Shown here one piece after another: positions 20,175 through 28,857 of a DNA stretch of 64,000 bases. Where the stretch lies: contig NZ_CP081006.1 of assembly GCF_022317005.1 (NCBI RefSeq), positions 434,001 through 498,000 on the forward strand, given 5' to 3'. Both the position numbers and the translations under genes were made by a program. This stretch comes from Mycobacterium sp. IDR2000157661. GTDB lineage: Bacteria > Actinomycetota > Actinomycetes > Mycobacteriales > Mycobacteriaceae. Positions within the stretch are counted from its first letter, which is position 1. Each line of letters opens with the position of its first letter. The notes under the pieces were generated by a model, which had not been told where the DNA came from, searched no databases, and was given only the letters and a program-made list of their open reading frames with translations.

Positions 20175-20240
20175 CGACGATGAGCGCTTGCGCCGCGACG
20201 AGCCCTCGGGCGAGGAGCCATAGATGAAGAGCGAGGACAG
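20172..20240 (+). repeat. MIRU-like intergenic unit between sdhA and sdhB
   Basis: The 66 bp between the sdhA stop and sdhB start begin TGACGACGATGAGCGCTTGC and end directly at the next ATG. The TGACGACGATG opening, which supplies the stop codon, and the stop-to-start arrangement inside an operon match the mycobacterial interspersed repetitive unit design. The inner part (CGACGAGCCCTCGGGCGAGGA) can fold into a hairpin with arms CCTCG/CGAGG. The match is by eye only. Confidence 0.45.
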
Positions 20241-21032
20241 ATGACGATCGCACCCGAGGTGCAGACCAAGGATCCCCAGCTGCCGCCCGTGCCCGAGGGC
20301 TCGGTGATGGTGACGTTGAAGATCGCCCGCTTCAACCCCGAGGACCCGGACGCCTTCGCCGATTCGGGCGGTTGGCAGAGCTTTCGGGTGCCGTGCCTGC
20401 CGACCGACCGTCTGCTCAACCTGCTGCACTACGTCAAGTGGTACCTCGACGGCACGCTGACCTTCCGGCGGTCGTGCGCGCACGGGATCTGCGGGTCGGA
20501 CGCAATGCGCATCAACGGTGTGAACCGGCTGGCCTGCAAGGTGCTGATGCGCGACATGCTGCCGAAGAACCCGCGCAAGCAGCTCACCATCACCATCGAA
20601 CCGATCCGCGGCCTGCCCGTGGAGAAGGACCTGGTGGTCGACATGGAGCCGTTCTTCGACGCCTACCGTGCGATCAAGCCGTATCTGGTCACCAGCGGCA
20701 ATCCGCCGACGCGCGAACGCATCCAGAGCCAGACCGACCGTGCCCGCTACGACGACACCACCAAGTGCATCCTGTGCGCCTGCTGCACGACCAGCTGCCC
20801 GATCTACTGGTCCGAGGGCAGCTACTTCGGCCCCGCCGCGATCGTCAACGCGCACCGGTTCATCTTCGACAGCCGCGACGAGGCAGCCGCCGAGCGGCTT
20901 GACATCCTCAACGAGGTCGACGGTGTGTGGCGTTGCCGCACGACGTTCAACTGCACGGAGTCATGTCCGCGCGGCATCCAGGTGACGCAGGCGATCCAGG
21001 AGGTCAAGCGCGCGCTGATGTTCGCGCGCTGA
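20241..21032 (+). CDS. sdhB: succinate dehydrogenase iron-sulfur subunit SdhB
   Basis: A 263-residue electron-transfer subunit with three iron-sulfur clusters. [2Fe-2S]: Cys79, Cys84, Asp87 and Cys99 (CAHGICGSDAM; Asp instead of the third Cys also occurs in E. coli). [4Fe-4S]: Cys176/179/182 in CILCACC with Cys242. [3Fe-4S]: Cys186, Cys232, Cys238. It completes the sdhCDAB operon and passes electrons from SdhA flavin to quinone in the membrane anchors. Confidence 0.95.
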   Translation: MTIAPEVQTKDPQLPPVPEGSVMVTLKIARFNPEDPDAFADSGGWQSFRVPCLPTDRLLNLLHYVKWYLDGTLTFRRSCAHGICGSDAMRINGVNRLACKVLMRDMLPKNPRKQLTITIEPIRGLPVEKDLVVDMEPFFDAYRAIKPYLVTSGNPPTRERIQSQTDRARYDDTTKCILCACCTTSCPIYWSEGSYFGPAAIVNAHRFIFDSRDEAAAERLDILNEVDGVWRCRTTFNCTESCPRGIQVTQAIQEVKRALMFAR

Positions 21033-21036
21033 GGCT

Positions 21037-21063
21037 CGTCACACATCGGCGGGCTGTCTCGTC
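21037..21063 (+). promoter_or_regulatory. ECF41-type (SigJ) promoter upstream of the CMD-family gene
   Basis: CGTCACA at 21037-21043, exactly 16 bp, then CGTC at 21060-21063. The recalled ECF41-group consensus is TGTCACA-N16-CGTC, so this differs at one base. The expected transcription start falls almost on the ATG at 21072, and no ribosome binding site precedes that ATG, so the mRNA is probably leaderless. The cognate sigma factor is encoded by the convergent neighbour. Confidence 0.65.
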
Positions 21064-21071
21064 ACATAGGT

Positions 21072-21674
21072 ATGACACACACATCCCGCATCGAACCCGT
21101 CCCGCCGCAGCGCGCCTCGCTGCTCGCCAAGGTCTTCTACCGGGTCGCCAGGCACCGCTTCGGTGAAGTGCCCGAACCGTTCGCCGTGGCGGCGCACCAC
21201 CCGCGGCTGATGCTCGCCAACGTCGTGCACGAGGGCATGCTGCAGTCCGGATCGAAGAAGCTGCCCACGAGCGTGCGCGAGCTCGCGGTCTTCTGGACCG
21301 CCCGCACGGTCGGCTGCTCGTGGTGCGTCGACTTCGGCTCGATGCTGCAGCGCCTCGACGGCCTCGACGTCGACCGGCTCAAGCACATCGACGAGTACGC
21401 GACGTCGCCGTTGTTCTCCGCAGACGAGCGGGCCGCGATCGCCTACGCCGACGCCATGACCACCGACCCACACACCATCACCGACGAGCAGGTCGACGAT
21501 CTTCGGCGCCGGTTCGGCGACGACGGTGTCATCGAGCTCACCTATCAGATCGGTGTGGAGAACATGCGGGCACGGATGTACTCGGCGCTGGGCATCACCG
21601 AGCAGGGGTTCAACTCCGGGGACGCGTGCCGGGTCCCGTGGGCTTCCCGGGAGGACGCAGCGGAGAGCCGGTGA
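21072..21674 (+). CDS. carboxymuconolactone decarboxylase (AhpD-like) family protein, SigJ partner
   Basis: A 200-residue all-alpha protein of the CMD/AhpD superfamily. The redox motif Cys82-Ser-Trp-Cys85 lies in ARTVGCSWCVDFGSML. ECF41 sigma factors are typically encoded beside such COE genes (carboxymuconolactone decarboxylase/oxidoreductase/epimerase), which are their usual targets. Here the gene is convergent with sigJ and their 3' ends overlap by 65 bp. The enzyme's substrate is unknown. The absence of a ribosome site and the promoter position suggest leaderless translation. Confidence 0.85.
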   Translation: MTHTSRIEPVPPQRASLLAKVFYRVARHRFGEVPEPFAVAAHHPRLMLANVVHEGMLQSGSKKLPTSVRELAVFWTARTVGCSWCVDFGSMLQRLDGLDVDRLKHIDEYATSPLFSADERAAIAYADAMTTDPHTITDEQVDDLRRRFGDDGVIELTYQIGVENMRARMYSALGITEQGFNSGDACRVPWASREDAAESR

Positions 21675-22551
21675 ACTTGTCCGGGTTGGCGATGTCCCAG
21701 ATGGCGCAGACCTTCCCGTCGCGGACGGTCAGCGCCGTAACCCGCGGCATCATCTCCGGATAGCCATCGCGGGCCGGGTGTCCTGATGTCCAGATGCCGA
21801 ACTGGCCGTTGATCAGGGCCGGCCGACCGGCCTCCAGCCAGCCCGGGCCGTAGCGCCGGGCCAGCCCGAACATGAAGCGGGCCACCTTGTCGGGGCCATG
21901 GATGACCCGGGCCGCGGTCGGCGCCCTCCGGTTCGAGTCGCCGGTGAAGGTGACGGTCGGATGCAGCAGCCGCACAACGGCATCCATGTCACCGGCAGCC
22001 AGTGCGGCCATCAGTGCGCCTGCGACCGCGTTGTGCTCGTCGTCGGCGACGGGCGGTGGCGCGTCGGCGACGGCCCGGCGCGCCCGCGACGCGAGTTGCC
22101 GGGCGGCGGCCGCGTTCACCCCGAGTACATCGGCGATCTCACCGAACGGCACGGCGAACCCGTCGTGCAGGACGAAGGCCACGCGCTGGTCCGGGGTGAG
22201 TCGCTCGAGCACCACCATCGCGGCGAACCGGGCGTCTTCGCCGGCGACCACCGCCGCCAGCGGATCGTTTCCCTCCAGTGACGTGACCACCGGTTCCGGA
22301 AGCCATTCCCCCACATAGGTTTCGCGCCGACGCGCCGCCGACCGAAGCCGATCCAGGCTGAGCCGGCTCACCACCGTGGTCAGCCAGGCTCGAAGATCGT
22401 CGATCGATCCGACGTTGGCAGTGTTCCAGCGCAACCACGCGTCCTGGACCATGTCCTCGGCGTCGGCGACCGTGCCGGTGAGCCGGTAGGCCACCGACAG
22501 CAGATGTGGTCGCAGGCGTTCGAACTCGTCGGCCCGCGCGCTGGCGGTCAT
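21610..22551 (-). CDS. sigJ: ECF41-family RNA polymerase sigma factor SigJ
   Basis: A 313-residue ECF sigma factor. Residues 5-75 are region sigma-2 (LLSVAYRLTGTVADAEDMVQ). Residues 105-165 are sigma-4 with helix-turn-helix PFGEIADVLGVNAAAARQLA. Residues 175-300 form a fused SnoaL-like domain. ECF41 marks are present: WLPEP at 83-87 in the linker, and DGK (278-280) and NPDKF (289-293) near the C-terminus, where the extension modulates activity. The sequence closely resembles M. tuberculosis SigJ as I recall it. ATG 22551 is chosen; ATG 22563 is possible. There is no anti-sigma factor gene, as expected for this group. Confidence 0.9.
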   Translation of the reverse strand: MTASARADEFERLRPHLLSVAYRLTGTVADAEDMVQDAWLRWNTANVGSIDDLRAWLTTVVSRLSLDRLRSAARRRETYVGEWLPEPVVTSLEGNDPLAAVVAGEDARFAAMVVLERLTPDQRVAFVLHDGFAVPFGEIADVLGVNAAAARQLASRARRAVADAPPPVADDEHNAVAGALMAALAAGDMDAVVRLLHPTVTFTGDSNRRAPTAARVIHGPDKVARFMFGLARRYGPGWLEAGRPALINGQFGIWTSGHPARDGYPEMMPRVTALTVRDGKVCAIWDIANPDKFTGSPLRPPGKPTGPGTRPRS

Positions 22552-22738
22552 GGAGACAACCATATTCGTAGCAGCGTCACGGCCAAGCGGTTGCTGAGCG
22601 TTGAAGGACCACGAGATGACGGCCCGTTTCCGGGCAACTCGGCGGCCGCCGGCCCGTTCTGGCAGTGGCTGGGCGGTCTCGAATGTCGGTGAAGCCAGAA
22701 GCCTTGCGCAAATTTGAAAATTGGTCCAACATTCTGGC

Positions 22739-23380
22739 ATGGCTACGGAGAGCACCGCTACCCCGACGGGTGCGCGGAGCGGCGGCTATGCCAAGCGACA
22801 TCGGACGCGGACACTGATCCTCGACGCGGCCCTCGCCGAAGCCAGCGAACGCGGATTGCACCGGGCGTCGGTCTCAGGGATCGCAGCGCGGGCCAACACA
22901 GCGGTGGGCAGTCTGCACTATCACTTCGGTTCCCGCGCCGAACTGCTGCGCGCCATGATCGAGCGGCTGATGACAGACTTTTCGGATCGGTTGGCCGCGG
23001 TGGAGTCCGAGCACATCACGGACTTCTTCGACCGGCATCGTGCCGAGCTGTTGGCCTATGTGGCATACGTGCGGGAGAATCCCGCGCATATCCGGCTCGT
23101 CGACGAGATCAAGTTCGTGGAACCGGATTTGTACCGCCGGGGCATCGACTCGTGGGTCCACCTGCTGACACGGCGGTTGCGCGATGGCATCGCCGACGGA
23201 TCGGTGCGCCCGATGGACGAGGCCGAGATCGGTGCACAGGCACACTTCCTCGTAGGTGCCCGGCGCTTTCTCGAAGACCTGGTCGTCGGCGAACTCGGTA
23301 GCGAAGAAGACGTTGTGGATGCCTACCTGAAGCTGATCCGATCGGGACTCGGCGCCGAATTGAACGGTACTGCCTCGTGA
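22739..23380 (+). CDS. TetR-family transcriptional regulator
   Basis: A 213-residue TetR regulator. The helix-turn-helix spans about residues 35-65 (VSGIAARANTAVGSLHYHFGSR). The ligand domain follows and no TetR_C subfamily is recognised. It heads a plus-strand run with cupin, monooxygenase and aldehyde dehydrogenase genes and probably controls them. A 9-bp palindrome TTGGTCCAA at 22721-22729, 9 bp before the ATG, is a possible autoregulatory site. The ATG at 22739 is preferred over the TTG at 22721, which lies inside that palindrome. Confidence 0.88.
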   Translation: MATESTATPTGARSGGYAKRHRTRTLILDAALAEASERGLHRASVSGIAARANTAVGSLHYHFGSRAELLRAMIERLMTDFSDRLAAVESEHITDFFDRHRAELLAYVAYVRENPAHIRLVDEIKFVEPDLYRRGIDSWVHLLTRRLRDGIADGSVRPMDEAEIGAQAHFLVGARRFLEDLVVGELGSEEDVVDAYLKLIRSGLGAELNGTAS

Positions 23381-23438
23381 CCGGACCGATCGCCTCGCCT
23401 GCGGTAGTCACTGAGCCGACCCGCGTGAGGAGCCCAAG

Positions 23439-23912
23439 ATGACCGGTGCCGCGTTCAATCCCGAGAAGTATCAGTGGAAAGAGGTGCTCGGTCGGCCGGG
23501 GTCTCGGCACAAGGTGCGCCATGACTACACCATTCTCGGCTTTGACCGTGACGCCGCGACACTGGACATGATCGTCCGTTGGCAGGGCGACGGCGGACAC
23601 TGCCCAATCCATCGGCATGCCGCGGTGACAAGCGTGATCGTGCTCGAGGGCGAACAGCATCTCTGGGATGTCGAACCCGACGGAGCCCTGTCCAACCACC
23701 TGTTCCGGCGAGCCGGGGACTACGCCCTGACCGGCAACGATCAGAAGCCGCATCTGGAACGCGGTGGCGAGCAGGGCGGCGCGGTGTACTTCGGGGCGCG
23801 CCCGGACTCCCCCAGGGGACTGCTTTACGAGATCTACGACGGGGACATGAACGTGGTTGCCCAGATCACCATCGACTCGCTCGTCGCCGACTTCGATTCT
23901 GGGGCGGCATGA
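23439..23912 (+). CDS. cupin-domain protein of unknown function
   Basis: A 157-residue single-domain cupin. HCPIHRHAAVTSVIVLEGE is the first cupin motif with two histidines and a glutamate, and a second motif lies around LFRRAGDYAL and PHLERGGEQGGAVYFGA. A GAGGAG ribosome site precedes the ATG. The stop overlaps the monooxygenase start as ATGA, so it is part of that operon. It may be an isomerase or dioxygenase-like accessory enzyme acting on the same compound, but no activity can be assigned. Confidence 0.75.
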   Translation: MTGAAFNPEKYQWKEVLGRPGSRHKVRHDYTILGFDRDAATLDMIVRWQGDGGHCPIHRHAAVTSVIVLEGEQHLWDVEPDGALSNHLFRRAGDYALTGNDQKPHLERGGEQGGAVYFGARPDSPRGLLYEIYDGDMNVVAQITIDSLVADFDSGAA

Positions 23913-25711
23913 CCGACCTCGACAAGGGCTTCGATGCCGATGCCCTGCGCGCGAAGTATGCGCAGGAACGCCGGCGGCGGCTGCGCGAGGACGGCATCGG
24001 ACAGTACGTCGAGATGGCGGGTGCCTTCGCTGGATTCGCCGAAGACCCCTGGGCGGATCCCGCTTTCGCGCGAGCACCGCTGACTGATGAGGTCGACGTC
24101 GCGATCGTGGGGGCCGGTTTCGGCGGCCTACTCACCGCGGCGCGGCTGCGAGAACACGGCGTGGATCGGGTGCGGTTGATCGACAAAGCCGCTGACGTGG
24201 GTGGTACCTGGTATTGGAATCGGTATCCGGGGATCGCCTGCGACGTGGAGTCCTACGTCTACATGCCGTTGCTCGAGGAAGTCGGCTACGTACCGACCGA
24301 AAAGTATGCCAAGGGCCCGGAGATACTGGCTCACTGCCGGCGGATCGCCGAGCACTACGACTTGTACCGCGATGCGTGCCTGCAGACGGAGGTGACCGAG
24401 ATTCGGTGGAACGCCGGGGACTCCCGCTGGCTCATCTCCACCGACCGTGGCGACGCGATCAGCGCCCGATTCGTCGCCATGGCCAACGGATACCTGCACA
24501 AGCCCAAACTGCCCGGCATCGCCGGCATCAAGACGTTCCGCGGGCACGCCTTTCATACCAGCCGCTGGGATTACAGCTACACCGGAGGTGCACTCGAAGG
24601 CTTGGCCGACAAGCGGGTCGGGATCATCGGTACCGGCGCCACCGCTATCCAGTGCGTGCCCAAGCTCGCCGGATCAGCCCGCCACCTGTTCGTCTTTCAA
24701 CGCACACCGTCGACTGTCGACGTACGGGCCAACCGGCCGACCGACCCGCGATGGTCCGCCGGTCTGGAGCCCGGCTGGCAGCGGCGACGTATCGAGAACT
24801 TCCAGTTGCTCACCAACGGAGGCGAAGCCGACGAAGACCTGGTCGATGACGCTTGGACCAGCATCACCAAGCGGCTCCCGGTGATGCGTCAGGACGGGGC
24901 GAAACACCTGACCCCCGCGCAGCGCGCCGAGGCGGCCGAACACGCCGACTTCGCGAAGATGGCGGAGATCAGAGCGCGAATCGATGCCATCGTGGAAGAC
25001 CGCGCCACGGCCGAGGCGCTCAAGCCGTGGTACGGCTACTACTGCAAGCGACCCTGCTTCCATGATGAGTACCTCCAGGCGTTCAACAACGATCATGTGA
25101 CCCTTGTCGATACCGGCGGCCGCGGAGTCGAGCGCATCACTGAGAGGGGTGTCGTCGTCGACGGGGTTGAATACGAGATCGACTGTCTCATCTTCGCGAC
25201 CGGCTTCGAAGTGGGCACTGATTACAAGCAGCGCACAGGTTTCGAGGTCATCGGCCGCGACGGCCTGACGCTGACCGACAAATGGTCGGACGGCGTCCGC
25301 ACGTTCCATGGTTTGCACGTCCATGGGTTCCCGAATTGCTTCGTGGAAAGCATTGCTCAGTCCGGATTCACGGTGAACTTTCCCTATCTGCTCGACATCC
25401 AGGCGCACCATGTCGCCTGGATCATCGCGACGGCCCTCTCCCGCGGAATTGTCGAGGTCGAGTCCTCCGCATCGGCCGAGGCCGAGTGGGTCACCACCGT
25501 CATGCAGCGATCGGGAATGGTCGCTGAGCGCCGAAAAGCCTGCACACCGGGGTATTACAACCGTGAAGGCCGTGTCGACACTCGGACGCAGCAGGGATCG
25601 TTCTTCATCGGCGGCCCGACCGAGTACGCCGACATCCTGGAGTCGTGGCGTGCCCGTGGCGAGTTCGACGGTGTCGACGTCCGGACCCACGAAGGAGCGG
25701 CGAGCGAGTGA
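23909..25711 (+). CDS. Baeyer-Villiger-type flavin monooxygenase
   Basis: A 600-residue class B flavoprotein monooxygenase. FAD motif GAGFGG starts at residue 68. The type I Baeyer-Villiger fingerprint F-x-G-x-x-x-H-x-x-x-W is complete (Phe210 to Trp220). A second Rossmann motif for NADPH (VGIIGTGATAIQ) follows near 235. The N-terminal extension of about 60 residues resembles that of steroid and cyclic-ketone monooxygenases. It likely inserts oxygen next to a ketone to form an ester or lactone. It is coupled to the cupin gene upstream (ATGA) and the dehydrogenase downstream (GTGA). Confidence 0.9.
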   Translation: MTDLDKGFDADALRAKYAQERRRRLREDGIGQYVEMAGAFAGFAEDPWADPAFARAPLTDEVDVAIVGAGFGGLLTAARLREHGVDRVRLIDKAADVGGTWYWNRYPGIACDVESYVYMPLLEEVGYVPTEKYAKGPEILAHCRRIAEHYDLYRDACLQTEVTEIRWNAGDSRWLISTDRGDAISARFVAMANGYLHKPKLPGIAGIKTFRGHAFHTSRWDYSYTGGALEGLADKRVGIIGTGATAIQCVPKLAGSARHLFVFQRTPSTVDVRANRPTDPRWSAGLEPGWQRRRIENFQLLTNGGEADEDLVDDAWTSITKRLPVMRQDGAKHLTPAQRAEAAEHADFAKMAEIRARIDAIVEDRATAEALKPWYGYYCKRPCFHDEYLQAFNNDHVTLVDTGGRGVERITERGVVVDGVEYEIDCLIFATGFEVGTDYKQRTGFEVIGRDGLTLTDKWSDGVRTFHGLHVHGFPNCFVESIAQSGFTVNFPYLLDIQAHHVAWIIATALSRGIVEVESSASAEAEWVTTVMQRSGMVAERRKACTPGYYNREGRVDTRTQQGSFFIGGPTEYADILESWRARGEFDGVDVRTHEGAASE

Positions 25712-27180
25712 AGGCGCGAGCCACGGATATGGCCACCGACCTGTTGATCGACGGTGCTCTCGTGCCCGGCGGAGGGGGCACCTTCAGCACGGTCAATCCC
25801 GCCACCGAAGACGTTCTCGGTGAGGCGGCCGACGGTGACACGCGCGACATGGACCGCGCCATCACCGCCGCCCGAGCCGCTTTCGACGAGACGGATTGGA
25901 GCCGAGACAGCGATTTCCGGGTGTCATGCCTGCGTCAACTCCATGAAGCGTTGAACGCCGAGATCCAGACGCTGCGCGACATCACCGTCGCGGAGGCGGG
26001 CGCGCCGATAACGATGACCCACGCAGGACATCTCGAGACCCCGGTCAACGACCTGACCTTCGTTGCCGACACAGCGGAGAACTATTCGTGGAGGACGGAT
26101 CTCGGGGAAGCCACGCCACTGGGGATCAAGACACGGCGCACAATCGCGCGTGAGCCGGTAGGCGTGGTGGGCGCCATCACGCCCTGGAACTTCCCGCATC
26201 AGATCAATCTGGCTAAGCTAGGGCCGGCGCTCGCGGCCGGCAACACGGTGGTGCTCAAGCCCGCGCCCGACACACCATGGTGTGCCGCCGAAATCGGCCG
26301 GATCATCGCCGAGAAGACCGACTTCCCGCCGGGTGTGGTCAACATCGTCACGTCCAGCGATCACCGTCTCGGCGCTCAACTCGCCGAGGACGCACGCGTC
26401 GACATGGTGTCCTTCACCGGCTCCACCGCCACCGGCCGGACGGTGATGGCGGCCGCATCGCAGACCATCAAGAAGGTGTTCCTGGAGTTGGGCGGCAAGT
26501 CCGCGTTCCTGGTGCTCGACGACGCGGACTTGGCGGCAGCCTGCGCGGTGGCCGTGTTCACCGTCACCACTCACGCCGGCCAGGGGTGCGCGTTGACGAC
26601 TCGGCTGGTGGTGCCCCGCGGACGCTACGACGAAGCGGTCGATGCGTGCGCCGCGACGATGACCCACGTTCATGTAGGCGATCCCCGTGATCCAGCGACA
26701 GTCTGCGGCCCGTTGATCTCAGCCCGGCAACGTGCTCGGGTGCAGGGCTACCTCGAGCTCGCGACGCAGGAGGGCGGCCGGTTCGCCTGCGGCGGTGGTC
26801 GACCGGCTGATCTCAGCAGAGGCTTCTTCATCGCGCCGACCGTGATCGCGGGGCTGGACAACAGTTCCCGGGTAGCGCGCGAGGAGATCTTCGGGCCGGT
26901 GCTGACGGTGATCGCGCACGATGGCGACGACGATGCTGTGCGCATCGCCAACGACTCCCCGTACGGGTTGTCCGGCACAGTGTTCAGTTCCGATGATGAG
27001 CACGCGCACGCGGTCGCCGCTCGGCTGCGGGTCGGCACGGTGAATGTCAACGGCGGCGTGTGGTACGCGGCGGACGCACCCTTCGGGGGCTACAAACAAT
27101 CCGGGATCGGTCGCGAGATGGGCCTCGCCGGGTTCGAGGAGTACACGGAGATCAAACTCATTGCGACCGGCGCTTCCTGA
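25708..27180 (+). CDS. NAD(P)-dependent aldehyde dehydrogenase
   Basis: A 490-residue aldehyde dehydrogenase. TPWNFPHQINLAKLGPALAA is the cofactor-entry segment, FTGSTATGR the nucleotide loop, LELGGKSA holds the general-base Glu, and THAGQGCALTTR holds the nucleophilic Cys. The GTG at 25708 overlaps the monooxygenase stop and gives tight coupling; ATG 25729 is an alternative start. It is the last gene of the TetR-cupin-monooxygenase run and probably oxidises an aldehyde formed after ester hydrolysis. Confidence 0.9.
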   Translation: MKARATDMATDLLIDGALVPGGGGTFSTVNPATEDVLGEAADGDTRDMDRAITAARAAFDETDWSRDSDFRVSCLRQLHEALNAEIQTLRDITVAEAGAPITMTHAGHLETPVNDLTFVADTAENYSWRTDLGEATPLGIKTRRTIAREPVGVVGAITPWNFPHQINLAKLGPALAAGNTVVLKPAPDTPWCAAEIGRIIAEKTDFPPGVVNIVTSSDHRLGAQLAEDARVDMVSFTGSTATGRTVMAAASQTIKKVFLELGGKSAFLVLDDADLAAACAVAVFTVTTHAGQGCALTTRLVVPRGRYDEAVDACAATMTHVHVGDPRDPATVCGPLISARQRARVQGYLELATQEGGRFACGGGRPADLSRGFFIAPTVIAGLDNSSRVAREEIFGPVLTVIAHDGDDDAVRIANDSPYGLSGTVFSSDDEHAHAVAARLRVGTVNVNGGVWYAADAPFGGYKQSGIGREMGLAGFEEYTEIKLIATGAS

Positions 27181-27210
27181 GGTTCTGGAGCCGCACAAGG
27201 GTTTTCATTT

Positions 27211-28833
27211 TCATCCCATGCCGGTGTCCAGGGCTCGTTTGAGCACCTTCCCGGTCGCGTTGCGGGGCAGGGCGTCGACGAACACCACGTCTCGGGGCAC
27301 CTTGAACCGCGCCAGGCGGTGCCGCACATGCTCGCGGACCTCGGTGTCGGTGAGGGTGGCGCCGGGCCGCAGCACGACGAAGCTGCGCAGCCGTTGGCCG
27401 TACTCGTCGTCGGGCACGCCGATCACCGCGACTTCCCGGATCGCCGGGTGTGATGCCAGCGTCTCCTCGACTTCGGCGGGGAACACATTCTCTGCGCCCG
27501 AGACGATCATGTCGTCGTCGCGGCCGTCGATGAAAAGTCGGCCGGCGGCGTCGAAATGCCCGACGTCGCCGCTGCAGAGCAGACCGTCGATGATCTCCTT
27601 GCCGCCGCCACCGGTGTAGCCGTCGAACGGGATGGCGTTGCCGACGAAGATGCGGCCAGTGGTGCCGGGTGGTGATTCGCCGCCGCTGTCGTCGAAGAGT
27701 TTGACCACCGTGCCCGGCACGGGGCGGCCCACGCATCCGGGTTCAGCCGCGAGATCGGCGGGTGTGGCGATCGTGGCGTAGGCAACCTCGGTGGAACCGT
27801 ACATGTTGTAGATCACCGGGCCGAAGACGTCGAGCGCCTGTCGGCACAGCGCAGCGCCCAGCGGCGATCCCGCGACGAAGACGATCCGCAACGCGGACAG
27901 GTCGCGAGTGACCAGTGTTTGCGATCGCGCGTCGATCAAGCGACGCACCATGACCGGAACCGCGATCAGGGCCGTGACTTTGTGTTCGGCCAGGCTGCGC
28001 AGAGTCAGTTGCGGGTCGAATCGCCGACGGACGATCATGGTCGATCCCAGCAGCAGCGCGAGCATCACATGCCCGAAGCCCAACGCGTGGAACAGCGGAA
28101 CGCAACACTCGGTGCTCTCTCGCGCCCGGAACGGCACCTTGCTCAGCAGTCCACCCGCCGGGAGAAGCGAGCGGGGCTGGGACCGGGACGCGCCTTTCGG
28201 TGTCCCGGTGGTTCCGCTGGTGAGGATCACCAACTTCGCATGCTGTCTCGGCGCGACCGGTGGGCCCGGATCGCTGCGCTCGATCAGCGATTCCACCGAG
28301 TCGGCCACCGCGGAGTCGGCCCAGGCGACGACGCAGCCCAGCCGAAGATCAGCCGGAGCCGACGCACCGTACTCCGCATCGTGGACCAGCATGTCGGCGC
28401 CTTCCCGCCGCAGCACGTCCCGGATCTGGTCCGGGCCGAAGTCGGTGTTGAGCAGAATGATTCGCGCCCCGCACTTGGCGGCCGCGAACAAGGCGTCGAG
28501 GAAGCCACGGTGGTTGCGAGCGAGGATCGCCACGCCGTCTCCGCCACGCAATCCGCGGTGAAGCCAAGCGTTGGCAAGCGCGTTGGACCGCGCATCGAGG
28601 TCGGCGAAGCTCAGCACTCCGCGTTCATCGACGAGCGCGGCACTGGACCGGTGCCGTATCGCCGCCGTGCTGACCGCGGCTCCGATGGGCCCGTAGTCGC
28701 GCATCCGCTGCGCCATGGTGCCGAGGTGACGAACCGGCATCGGCGTCAGGGCGCCGGTGCGGGCCACTTGGCGAAGCGCCCACAGTTCCTGTGCGACATG
28801 GGTCAGGCGGTTGGTCGACGGAGTCGGTGTCAT
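27211..28833 (-). CDS. acyl-CoA synthetase (AMP-forming, FadD type)
   Basis: A 540-residue ANL-superfamily ligase activating a carboxylic acid to its CoA thioester through an acyl-AMP. The ATP loop LTSGTTGTPKGASR is at 204-217. YGSTEVAYATIATP is the A5-like motif, SGDVGHFDAAGRLFIDGRDDD the hinge region, and the catalytic Lys is in NATGKVLKRAL near the C-terminus. It lies 24 bp downstream of the CYP125-like gene on the same strand, so it could ligate CoA to the acid made by that P450. It is convergent with the aldehyde dehydrogenase gene. Confidence 0.9.
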   Translation of the reverse strand: MTPTPSTNRLTHVAQELWALRQVARTGALTPMPVRHLGTMAQRMRDYGPIGAAVSTAAIRHRSSAALVDERGVLSFADLDARSNALANAWLHRGLRGGDGVAILARNHRGFLDALFAAAKCGARIILLNTDFGPDQIRDVLRREGADMLVHDAEYGASAPADLRLGCVVAWADSAVADSVESLIERSDPGPPVAPRQHAKLVILTSGTTGTPKGASRSQPRSLLPAGGLLSKVPFRARESTECCVPLFHALGFGHVMLALLLGSTMIVRRRFDPQLTLRSLAEHKVTALIAVPVMVRRLIDARSQTLVTRDLSALRIVFVAGSPLGAALCRQALDVFGPVIYNMYGSTEVAYATIATPADLAAEPGCVGRPVPGTVVKLFDDSGGESPPGTTGRIFVGNAIPFDGYTGGGGKEIIDGLLCSGDVGHFDAAGRLFIDGRDDDMIVSGAENVFPAEVEETLASHPAIREVAVIGVPDDEYGQRLRSFVVLRPGATLTDTEVREHVRHRLARFKVPRDVVFVDALPRNATGKVLKRALDTGMG

Positions 28834-28857
28834 GGGTCGCGGTGCCCTGACGCAGCG

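Noticed and set aside
22564..22738. SigJ autoregulatory promoter upstream of sigJ
   Set aside because: No TGTCACA-like box with a CGTC at the right distance is seen on the minus strand in this gap.
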